Shown: in pieces, positions 1-5,713 of the stretch
How the letters are laid out: each line of letters begins with the position of its first letter
Position numbering within the stretch: position 1 is the stretch's first letter
NCBI GenBank assembly: GCA_023443315.1
Contig: JAEZVA010000036.1
Location: forward strand, 1 to 13,665
DNA length: 13,665 nucleotides
From: Bacillota bacterium
GTDB taxonomy: Bacteria; Bacillota; Clostridia; Oscillospirales; Ruminococcaceae
Direction: 5' to 3'
The notes under the pieces: generated by a model
What the model was told of the DNA's origin: nothing
The model's input: only the letters and a program-made list of their open reading frames with translations
Databases searched by the model: none
Translations under genes and position numbers: made by a program

Positions 1-62
1 ATAATCTAGTACAAACCGTCAAAAAACCACGGTATCAAGATAAGGGGGATGGGCACTGGATT

Positions 63-839
63 ATGTTTATTATGTCTATGAAACTCGAGAAACGTAAAAT
101 GCTCATGATAGGCGTAGTCGTTGTCGGACTGGTGCTGCTGGGCATTGGATTGTGGAGCATTTTTTCCGACAAAGGGGGAGAAAACAAAAGGCCCAACAAG
201 GGCGGATATGACGCCGCAAACAACGCACAACGTGTTACCTTTCTAGAAAACTTCGGGTGGGATGTAAGCGACGAGCCAATCGAGGTGTGCGAGATTATTC
301 TGCCAGAGAACTTCGACGAGGTGTACAAACGTTACAACGAGCTGCAAAAAACGCAGGGACTTAATCTTGAAAAATACAAAGGTCGCCGTGCAAAACGCTG
401 GACGTATACCGTACTGAACTATCCGTCGGACGATGAGGTTCATGCAAATGTCATCGTATGCGATAACAAGATTATTGCGGGTGATATCTGCTCGGTTGCC
501 CTTGGCGGATTTATTCACGGATTTTCTGCTGATGAGATAGGCGCCTTCTCCGAGCAGGGGCTTCTCGCGTCCGACCTGCCCACCGAGCTGAATGGTATTG
601 AAAAAAAAGACCCCATCTTGAGCGGACAGGAAGAATCACAAGCACCAGAGAATAATGAAAATCAGGGCAATACCGGGGAAGCCCAGGGCGAAGAGATTAA
701 GGACAACACAGGCAATAAAGGTACCGCAGAAAACAAAGATACCGCAGACATGATTGATGACGTCGAGCAGCAGACGAGAGAGGAGATTGAAAACGCGCTG
801 GAGATGCTGATTCAGGCGGCAGAGGATAAAGAAGGTTAA
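63..839 (+). CDS. Membrane-anchored DUF4830-family protein with acidic C-terminal tail
   Basis: Predicted 258-residue protein of unknown function. After a basic N-terminus (KLEKRK), residues 13-34 form one hydrophobic membrane segment or uncleaved signal anchor. A polar linker (35-56) follows, then a compact domain at about 57-155 starting RVTFLENFGWDV and including RRAKRWTYTVLNYP, which I recognise as DUF4830-like. The last ~75 residues are a low-complexity Asn/Glu/Gly/Lys-rich stretch ending in an acidic helix (EEIENALEMLIQAAED). The expected topology is N-in with the domain outside the membrane. Three in-frame ATGs (63, 72, 78) compete; 63 lies closest to the AGGGGG at 43-48, though a 14-nt spacing is long. 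The pseudouridine synthase follows after 149 bp on the same strand with its own promoter. Family assignment is from memory of the motif; no function is claimed. Confidence 0.75.
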   Translation: MFIMSMKLEKRKMLMIGVVVVGLVLLGIGLWSIFSDKGGENKRPNKGGYDAANNAQRVTFLENFGWDVSDEPIEVCEIILPENFDEVYKRYNELQKTQGLNLEKYKGRRAKRWTYTVLNYPSDDEVHANVIVCDNKIIAGDICSVALGGFIHGFSADEIGAFSEQGLLASDLPTELNGIEKKDPILSGQEESQAPENNENQGNTGEAQGEEIKDNTGNKGTAENKDTADMIDDVEQQTREEIENALEMLIQAAEDKEG

Positions 840-854
840 TTGCTATATCAATTA
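837..854 (+). repeat. Short AT-rich inverted repeat after the DUF4830 gene
   Basis: TAATTG and CAATTA pair around a six-base loop just at the stop codon. T-rich sequence (GTTTTTTCTT) follows at about 862-871. It may be a weak terminator; the stem has almost no GC, so this is uncertain. Confidence 0.25.
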
Positions 855-948
855 TCCTGTGTTTTTTCTTGGAAGCACACTTGTTCGGCAAGGTGTCTAT
901 TTTATTCGTTTTCAAAAACGCAAACAGTCCCTATTTCACCCGTGAATG

Positions 949-957
949 TGCTATACT
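949..957 (+). promoter_or_regulatory. Extended -10 promoter of the RsuA-like gene
   Basis: TGCTATACT is a TGn extended -10 element 32 bp before the ATG at 989. No convincing -35 is present at 16-18 bp upstream, which is common for extended -10 promoters. It supports independent transcription of the gene and the choice of the 989 start. Confidence 0.5.
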
Positions 958-988
958 ATTAAAAAATAGTTTACGGGGAGGTGCTGTT

Positions 989-1714
989 ATGCCAATGCAG
1001 CGGTTAGACAAAGTGATTGCGGGACAGCGCAACCTGTCCCGTACCGATGCAAAAAAGCTGATTGTGTCGGGTCGGGTAACGGTAAACGACGCGGTTGTGC
1101 GCGAGCCGGAGTACAAAGTAAACCCCGACACGGACCGGCTTGCGGTAAACAATGCGGAGCTAAAATACAAGCAATCGATCTACCTTATGTTAAACAAACC
1201 GGCAGGGGTGGTAAGCGCGACCCGTGACGGGAGACAAAAAACAGTTCTTGACCTTGTACCCGCGCCCCTTGCGCGCAAGGGGCTGTTTCCTGCCGGAAGG
1301 TTGGACAAGGATACCGTAGGCTTTGTGCTGCTTACCGACGACGGCGCGCTTGCGCACCGTATGCTCTCGCCTAAAAATCATGTCCCCAAAACCTATCTTT
1401 GCGCGCTGGACGTGTTGCCTGATGAGGAGGGTCTATTGCGGCTTACTCAGGGCATAGATCTTGGCGACACCATCTGCCGTCCGGCACGGGTTCGCATGGT
1501 ACAGACCGAGCGTCCCAACTCCGTAGAGATTATTATAACCGAAGGGATGTATCATCAAATTAAGCGAATGTTTGCCGCCGTGGGATGCCAGGTGGTCTAT
1601 TTAAAACGAATTGCCATCGGCGCGCTGCCCCTTGACGAAGATCTGCCAGAAGGGGAGTGTAAAGAAATATTCCACAAAGATGTTGAGAAACTTTTGACAC
1701 GAGAAATTCAATAA
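989..1714 (+). CDS. rsuA: RsuA-family 16S rRNA pseudouridine synthase
   Basis: Predicted 241-residue enzyme that isomerises a uridine in rRNA to pseudouridine. An N-terminal S4 RNA-binding domain (about 3-50, MQRLDKVIAGQ...SGRVTVND) is followed by the catalytic domain. The catalytic Asp lies in GRLDKD (D106), with KTY at 134-136 and EGMYHQIKRMFAAVG at 185-199. The last motif and the LDEDLPEGE tail resemble E. coli RsuA (16S Psi516) more than RluB or RluE. The usual DTEGLL after the catalytic Asp reads DTVGFV, a mild divergence. The start at 989 is chosen over an upstream in-frame ATG at 869 because a GGGGAGGTG ribosome site (975-983) precedes it, an extended -10 lies at 949-957, and the product starts at the S4 domain. 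The exact target uridine is inferred by homology. Confidence 0.9.
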   Translation: MPMQRLDKVIAGQRNLSRTDAKKLIVSGRVTVNDAVVREPEYKVNPDTDRLAVNNAELKYKQSIYLMLNKPAGVVSATRDGRQKTVLDLVPAPLARKGLFPAGRLDKDTVGFVLLTDDGALAHRMLSPKNHVPKTYLCALDVLPDEEGLLRLTQGIDLGDTICRPARVRMVQTERPNSVEIIITEGMYHQIKRMFAAVGCQVVYLKRIAIGALPLDEDLPEGECKEIFHKDVEKLLTREIQ

Positions 1715-1748
1715 AGCATTGAAAACATCAGAAAAAAACAATTATTAG

Positions 1749-1775
1749 TTAATTTTCATAAACCGTGAAAATTAA
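1749..1775 (+). repeat. 10-bp perfect inverted repeat upstream of the ABC ATPase promoter
   Basis: TTAATTTTCA (1749-1758) and TGAAAATTAA (1766-1775) pair perfectly around TAAACCG. No real T-tract follows, so it is a poor terminator for the gene before it. Its place about 20 bp upstream of the candidate -35 makes an operator equally possible. A second small dyad, GTATA-N5-TATAC (1841-1855), lies just past the predicted transcription start. Confidence 0.4.
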
Positions 1776-1793
1776 GTTTGGATATTAAGCAAC

Positions 1794-1822
1794 TGTTCAT
1801 CCCCCCCCTTTTTTGGTATAGT
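1794..1822 (+). promoter_or_regulatory. Candidate promoter of the sugar ABC ATPase, with C8T6 spacer
   Basis: TGGTATAGT (1814-1822) is an extended -10 box. A weak -35, TGTTCA (1794-1799), lies 17 bp upstream. The spacer contains eight C followed by six T (1801-1814). The ATG is about 60 bp downstream of the -10. Confidence 0.5.
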
Positions 1823-1881
1823 AAGTACTGTAAGCATAGGGTATATTCAGTATACTTCTAATATAAAACAGGAGGTCCATT

Positions 1882-3006
1882 ATGGCTAGTGTTACCCTTA
1901 AGAGCATTTACAAAAGATATCCCGGTGGGGTTACTGCAGTTTCCGACTTTAATCTCGATATTCAGGACAAGGAGTTTGTAATCCTTGTTGGTCCTTCCGG
2001 CTGCGGTAAGTCTACAACCCTGCGTATGATCGCAGGTCTTGAAGAGATCTCGGACGGCGAGCTGCACATTGGCGACAGACTGGTAAATGACGTTGCCCCT
2101 AAGGATCGCGATATTGCGATGGTGTTCCAGAACTACGCACTTTACCCCCATATGACTGTATACGAGAACATGGCGTTCGGCTTAAAGCTTAGAAAGACCC
2201 CGAAGGATGAGATTAAGCGCCGCGTTGACGAGGCTGCTCGCATCCTTGATATTGAGCATCTGCTTGACAGAAAGCCCAAGGCTCTTTCCGGTGGTCAGCG
2301 TCAGCGTGTTGCCCTCGGTCGCGCCATCGTTCGTGAGCCGAAGGTATTCCTGCTTGACGAGCCGCTCTCCAACCTTGACGCAAAGCTGCGTGCACAGATG
2401 AGAACCGAGCTTTCCAAGCTCCATATCCGTCTCGGCACAACCTTTATCTATGTTACACATGACCAGACCGAGGCTATGACGATGGGTGACCGCATTGTTG
2501 TTATGAAGGATGGCTTCATTCAGCAGGTTGACACCCCGCAGAACCTGTATGATAGACCCGTTAACATGTTTGTTGCAGGCTTCATGGGCTCCCCCCAGAT
2601 GAACTTTATCGATGCCACACTCGTTTCCAAGGATGGCAAGTTTGCCGTAGAGTTCGGCACCGAAGAGACCAAGTACGTTGTTGAGGTTCCCGATTCCAAG
2701 GCGAAGCCCGAGAATTTCTCCGAGTACGTGGGCAAAGAGGTTGTTCTGGGCATCCGTCCCGAGAACATCCACGACGAAGAGATGTTCCTCTCTACTGCTA
2801 AGACCGGCGTAATTGAGTGCAACGTCGAGGTGACCGAGTTGATGGGCGCCGAGACCTACCTGTACCTCAACTGCATTGGCAACAACCTGATTGCAAGAGT
2901 TTCTCCTCGTTGCACCGCAAGAACCGGTGATGTAATCAAGGTTGCTATCGACATCAACAAGATGCACCTGTTTGACAAAGAGACCGAAGAGTGCATCCTG
3001 AGCTAA
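1882..3006 (+). CDS. msmX: MsmX/UgpC-type sugar ABC transporter ATP-binding protein
   Basis: Predicted 374-residue cytoplasmic ATPase that powers carbohydrate uptake by binding the permease subunits of CUT1-type ABC importers. Visible motifs are Walker A GPSGCGKST (37-45), Q-loop Q83, signature LSGGQ (135-139), Walker B VFLLDE (155-160), D-loop SNLDAKLR and H-loop H193. The MalK/MsmX-type C-terminal TOBE region starts near GFMGSPQMNFI (233-243). Length matches the family (about 365-375). Start is fixed by AGGAGGT (1870-1876). No permease or solute-binding gene is adjacent and it is monocistronic with its own terminator. This is the layout known for MsmX/MsmK, a shared ATPase serving several importers. 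Codon use is biased towards forms such as CGT, GGT and AAG, suggesting high expression. The name ugpC is often used for the same group. Confidence 0.92.
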   Translation: MASVTLKSIYKRYPGGVTAVSDFNLDIQDKEFVILVGPSGCGKSTTLRMIAGLEEISDGELHIGDRLVNDVAPKDRDIAMVFQNYALYPHMTVYENMAFGLKLRKTPKDEIKRRVDEAARILDIEHLLDRKPKALSGGQRQRVALGRAIVREPKVFLLDEPLSNLDAKLRAQMRTELSKLHIRLGTTFIYVTHDQTEAMTMGDRIVVMKDGFIQQVDTPQNLYDRPVNMFVAGFMGSPQMNFIDATLVSKDGKFAVEFGTEETKYVVEVPDSKAKPENFSEYVGKEVVLGIRPENIHDEEMFLSTAKTGVIECNVEVTELMGAETYLYLNCIGNNLIARVSPRCTARTGDVIKVAIDINKMHLFDKETEECILS

Positions 3007-3024
3007 TTTAAGCGAACTATTATC

Positions 3025-3060
3025 AAAGAGGCGTAACGCATGTTACGCCTCTTTTTCTTT
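3025..3060 (+). terminator. Intrinsic terminator of the ABC ATPase gene
   Basis: AAAGAGGCGTAAC (3025-3037) and GTTACGCCTCTTT (3042-3054) form a perfect 13-bp stem with loop GCAT, followed by TTTTTCTTT. It ends the + strand transcript. It also lies just beyond the end of the opposing gene (3081) and may work weakly in that direction. Confidence 0.92.
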
Positions 3061-3080
3061 GCGAAAGCTGTTGTTGCTGT

Positions 3081-3629
3081 CTAAACACTGTCCCTCATTG
3101 GTCCCGCTGCGTCTATCAGCACCAAAACAAGCGAGGAATGGGCGATATCCGCCGTGTTGTCGCAGTTTATCAGCTCAATCACCTGCCCGGGTTTGTTGTG
3201 CAGGCAGACCACCGTCAATGCGCTGAGTGCCATTTCCACACCAATTTGGTAGGAGCTTTGGGCGGATGCGCTGCCGCCCGCTACGATGTCCCCGTTTACC
3301 TTCACTTCAAGGGAGGCTGTTGTACCGAACTGCGGCGAGACACATGCCGTATACCATAATAAAGCAAGGCATTCGTTGTTGGTGTTTAGCACCACCTCGC
3401 TTTTGTTTTGCAGCAATGCATCGCCAAGCGTAGAGGAGAAATGGTCAAATCGGACTGGAAACCCTTTTTTCACCTCGGTTTGTGCACCGGTTTGCAGGCA
3501 GTGTACGATACCGGTTACGGAAAAGATACCGCATTTTTCAAAAGCAGCAAGATCAGGCGGTATTGGTTTGTGTGTACTTTGGAAAAGGTAGTTCTTTGCG
3601 CTCGAATTGGGGTGTGTATGTTTATCCAC
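3081..3629 (-). CDS. Small protein with BclA C-terminal/C1q-like jelly-roll domain, possible spore-surface protein
   Basis: Predicted 182-residue protein without signal peptide or membrane segment. Residues about 60-173 show alternating hydrophobic strands such as KSEVVLNTNNECLALLWYTACV, ASLEVKVNGDIVAGG, MALSALTVVCL, GQVIELINCDN and SSLVLVLIDA. This pattern is like the trimeric TNF/C1q-like jelly roll at the end of BclA-type exosporium and collagen-like proteins. No Gly-X-Y collagen repeat is present, so it would be a stand-alone domain. The start is GTG at 3629, supported by GGAGGG (complement of 3636-3641) with 6-nt spacing. A candidate sigma-E promoter lies upstream at 3734-3762, which would fit mother-cell expression during sporulation. 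The fold assignment is by pattern only; a phage or other surface protein is an alternative. Confidence 0.6.
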   Translation of the reverse strand: MDKHTHPNSSAKNYLFQSTHKPIPPDLAAFEKCGIFSVTGIVHCLQTGAQTEVKKGFPVRFDHFSSTLGDALLQNKSEVVLNTNNECLALLWYTACVSPQFGTTASLEVKVNGDIVAGGSASAQSSYQIGVEMALSALTVVCLHNKPGQVIELINCDNTADIAHSSLVLVLIDAAGPMRDSV

Positions 3630-3661
3630 CGCTTTCCCTCCAGCATCATGATACTTGCTTT

Positions 3662-3709
3662 GCGGCGATATGCCGCCCTGTTGGGGCGGTGGTGCCCTGT
3701 TTTGGCACC
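3662..3709 (-). repeat. Three closely packed hairpins in the 5' leader, two mutually exclusive
   Basis: In + strand coordinates: GCGGC/GCCGC (3662-3666 with 3672-3676), CCGCCC/GGGCGG (3673-3678 with 3684-3689) and GGTGCC/GGCACC (3691-3696 with 3704-3709). The first two share bases 3673-3676 and cannot form together. All lie between the candidate promoter and the GTG start at 3629. Confidence 0.5.
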
Positions 3710-3733
3710 GGCTTTCTATTCGCCCCTATAACG

Positions 3734-3762
3734 AGTGTATGCGCCACCCTGCCGTGTTTTGA
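3734..3762 (-). promoter_or_regulatory. Candidate sigma-E (sporulation) promoter of the jelly-roll gene
   Basis: Reading the minus strand, CATACACT (complement of 3734-3741) matches the Bacillus sigma-E -10 consensus CATACAnT. Fourteen bases upstream is TCAAAAC (complement of 3756-3762), a 5/7 match to the -35 consensus KMATATT. The leader to the GTG is about 97 nt. No sigma-A promoter of comparable quality is seen in this stretch. Confidence 0.45.
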
Positions 3763-3783
3763 CCTAAGCCGGAGCGATATCCC

Positions 3784-3821
3784 AAAAATAAAATGCCCCT
3801 GCTTTGTAAAGCAGGGGCATT
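3784..3821 (-). terminator. Intrinsic terminator of the hemerythrin gene
   Basis: On the minus strand AATGCCCCTGCTTT pairs with AAAGCAGGGGCATT (arms at 3792-3805 and 3808-3821), followed by TTTATTTTTGGG. It lies 15 bp after the hemerythrin stop codon and separates that gene from the jelly-roll gene. Confidence 0.9.
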
Positions 3822-3836
3822 GCGTTTAAATAATTG

Positions 3837-4229
3837 CTATTTTACGTACTGTGCAAGCTCTGTATCCACATTCTTAATGTGGTTAAGCAGCCATCCCGAT
3901 AACATGGTGTTCATCTTCGCGACCGAAACAATGGTCGGACCATGCTCCGCAATATCGTTTTTCAGGTTCTTTACCTGTGCGATAAACTCATCGTGTATTT
4001 TCTTATGCTCGGGGTACTTTGGATACGCTGAGTTCTTTTGCAGCACTTCTTCGTCAGAAAAATGCTTTACCACGTAGTTTTCTAAAAACTGTGCAGTCTT
4101 TACAACTTCCTGCCGTCCCTTACCCACCGAGCAGGCTGAGTACAACGCATCCATCGCGTCAAACAGGGTTTTGTGCTGTTCGTCGATCAGGGTTACTCCA
4201 ATTTTAAAGCTGTCGTTCCATGTCGGCAT
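3837..4229 (-). CDS. Bacteriohemerythrin (non-heme diiron O2-binding protein)
   Basis: Predicted 130-residue cytoplasmic four-helix protein that binds O2, and possibly NO, at a diiron centre. In anaerobes it is thought to serve in oxygen sensing, delivery or protection. All seven expected iron ligands are visible in order: H19 (DEQHKTLF), H56 and E60 (KHFSDEE), H75 and H79 (HKKIHDEF), H117 and D122 (NHIKNVD). The N-terminal W4 (MPTWNDSFKIGV) is typical. Length is normal for a single-domain bacterial hemerythrin, with no fused methyl-accepting or GGDEF domain. The ATG at 4229 has AAAGGAA about 10 nt upstream. The gene has its own promoter (4275-4303) and terminator, so it is probably transcribed alone although it lies 122 bp behind the PRPP synthetase gene. 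Confidence 0.93.
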   Translation of the reverse strand: MPTWNDSFKIGVTLIDEQHKTLFDAMDALYSACSVGKGRQEVVKTAQFLENYVVKHFSDEEVLQKNSAYPKYPEHKKIHDEFIAQVKNLKNDIAEHGPTIVSVAKMNTMLSGWLLNHIKNVDTELAQYVK

Positions 4230-4274
4230 AGTCAGTCATTCCTTTCACGTCATCCCAATTTTGTCGCAGTGCTG

Positions 4275-4303
4275 TTTATAACAGAAGGTTTGAGTAGTGC
4301 AAA
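4275..4303 (-). promoter_or_regulatory. Sigma-A promoter of the hemerythrin gene
   Basis: Minus strand: TTTGCA (complement of 4298-4303), 17-bp spacer, then TATAAA (complement of 4275-4280) preceded by TGT, giving an extended -10. The predicted leader is about 40 nt. Confidence 0.7.
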
Positions 4304-4322
4304 GCAAAAGCATAAACCTTCT
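4283..4322 (-). repeat. 9-bp inverted repeat flanking the -35 of the hemerythrin promoter
   Basis: AGAAGGTTT (4283-4291) and AAACCTTCT (4314-4322) are perfect complements 22 bp apart. One arm lies in the promoter spacer and the other just upstream of the -35, so the repeat brackets the -35. It could be an operator or an RNA hairpin at the end of the PRPP synthetase transcript; no T-tract follows it. Confidence 0.45.
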
Positions 4323-4351
4323 TTGCGCCGTGGGTTTCGCGATACAAATGG

Positions 4352-5539
4352 TTATTGGTTTTGCTGTTTTACCCGTTCAAGCAGCGCGCGAATGCGGTTA
4401 GAGGGGTTAAGCAGATCGCTAATTGACTGATCGTAGTTTAAGTGGTCGATGAGCAGGGCAAGGTATTTTGCCATATCAACCTCAGCATACCAAGGACGGC
4501 TTCTAAGCTCCTCGGTGCGGTAAACAAGGTTTGAGGAGAACACCTTATCAATCAATCCGTCTTCATATGCCTTATCAAAGTTTGCAAGCCCTTCGCAGAA
4601 CAGACCGAACGATACGCAAACGAAGATTCTGCCCGCCTTCTTTTCTTTGAGTTGGCAGGCGATCTCGAGTACCGAATCGCCGGAGGAGATCATATCATCT
4701 ACGATAATAAGATCCTTGCCCTCGACATTAGAGCCCAAGAATTCGTGGGCTACAATGGGGTTGCGCCCCTGTACGATGGTGGCGTAGTCACGTCGTTTAT
4801 AGAACATACCGAGCTCTACACCCAGGATGGAGGAGTAATAGATACACCGCGCCATGCCGCCCTCGTCGGGGGAGATGACCATCAGCTTGTCTTTATCAAA
4901 GCGGATGTCGGGCACCTGCTTGACGATTGCCTTTAGAAACTGATAGGTGGGCTGAATGTTGTCAAAGCCATTGAGCGGAATCGCGTTGTGCACACGCGCA
5001 TCGTGTGCGTCAAAGGTCAGGATGTTGTCCACACCCATGTTGGTAAGCTCCTGTAGCATCAAAGCGCAGTCGAGCGATTCCCTCGAGCTGCGACGGTGCT
5101 GCCTGCCCTCGTAGAGCATGGGCATAATTACCGTGATGCGTCTTGCCTTGCCGCCCGAAGCGGCAATAATGCGCTTAAGATCCTGATAGTGGTCATCGGG
5201 GCTCATTGGTACACTTTGTCCGTACATTGTGTACTGCACACCGTAGTTGAACACGTCGCACAGGATGAAAAGGTCATGTCCGCGAATGGATTGCTTGATA
5301 AGCCCCTTCGCTTCTCCGGTACCAAATCTCGGGCAGGTTGCCTTAATCTTAAAGCTGTCGAGCAGATAGCCGGGCACCTCGATTTCGGGGTTTAGCTCAT
5401 TGTGTCGTTCAAGTCTCCATTTGGTAAGATAGCTGTCTACCCTGTCGGTAATCTCCTCATAGCCCCTCATTCCGATGATGCCAAGGGTGCCAACCGGGAT
5501 TTTAACCACCTTACAATCGTGACTGTCGATATAGTCCAT
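4352..5539 (-). CDS. prs: Ribose-phosphate pyrophosphokinase (PRPP synthetase), divergent long type
   Basis: Predicted 395-residue enzyme making PRPP from ribose 5-phosphate and ATP for nucleotide, His and Trp synthesis. The PRPP-binding loop is clear: DLIIVDDMISSGDSV (276-290). Other family features are DVFNY (95-99), the YEGRQHRR stretch (143-150), a metal-site-like TFDAHDARVHNAI (175-187) and MVISPDEGG (220-228). It differs from the ~315-residue bacterial Prs. There is an N-terminal extension of about 60-80 residues, the usual DLHAGQIQGFF metal motif is altered to DAHDARVHNAI, and the loop ends SSGDS instead of the common TAGT/TGGT. Start at 5539 is supported by GGGAGG about 10 nt upstream and by a strong promoter. 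Because of the divergence, a paralogue with different regulation or substrate remains possible. Confidence 0.85.
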   Translation of the reverse strand: MDYIDSHDCKVVKIPVGTLGIIGMRGYEEITDRVDSYLTKWRLERHNELNPEIEVPGYLLDSFKIKATCPRFGTGEAKGLIKQSIRGHDLFILCDVFNYGVQYTMYGQSVPMSPDDHYQDLKRIIAASGGKARRITVIMPMLYEGRQHRRSSRESLDCALMLQELTNMGVDNILTFDAHDARVHNAIPLNGFDNIQPTYQFLKAIVKQVPDIRFDKDKLMVISPDEGGMARCIYYSSILGVELGMFYKRRDYATIVQGRNPIVAHEFLGSNVEGKDLIIVDDMISSGDSVLEIACQLKEKKAGRIFVCVSFGLFCEGLANFDKAYEDGLIDKVFSSNLVYRTEELRSRPWYAEVDMAKYLALLIDHLNYDQSISDLLNPSNRIRALLERVKQQNQ

Positions 5540-5617
5540 TCACCATTAACCTCCCAGACGCTTTTCATATTATGTTGTATGTCTCATGCGGGCAAAAACA
5601 AACTGTTGCCTACTCAA

Positions 5618-5646
5618 ATTCTACACAGGTTTCACACGCTTGTCAA
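5618..5646 (-). promoter_or_regulatory. Strong sigma-A promoter of the PRPP synthetase gene
   Basis: Minus strand: perfect TTGACA (complement of 5641-5646), 17-bp spacer, TAGAAT (complement of 5618-5623). Transcription should start near 5611, giving a leader of about 70 nt. The -35 abuts the T-rich tail of the terminator of the upstream gene. Confidence 0.85.
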
Positions 5647-5700
5647 CAAACAACAAAGCGCAGCCGGCATACCCAACAAATGGGTGGATGTCGGTTGCGC
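5641..5700 (-). terminator. Intrinsic terminator of the GGDEF/EAL gene
   Basis: The arms GCGCA (5658-5662) and TGCGC (5696-5700) close a long stem with inner pairings CCG/CGG, CAT/ATG and ACCCA/TGGGT, interrupted by small mismatches. On the minus strand it is followed by TTTGTTGTTTGTTG. It starts 14 bp past the stop codon at 5714. Confidence 0.75.
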
Positions 5701-5713
5701 CATACTGTTTGTA

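Noticed and set aside
869..988. 40-residue N-terminal extension of the pseudouridine synthase from ATG 869
   Set aside because: The extension covers the extended -10 promoter and the GGGGAGGTG ribosome site, and the family starts at the S4 domain.
2182..2967. Open frame of 261 codons on the minus strand opposite the sugar ABC ATPase gene
   Set aside because: It is a shadow created by the biased codon use of the ATPase gene, has no ribosome site and shows no recognisable domain.
3408..3829. Several + strand open frames across the jelly-roll gene and its upstream region
   Set aside because: They overlap the minus-strand gene with its good ribosome site, and one runs through the hemerythrin terminator; no domain or start signal supports them.
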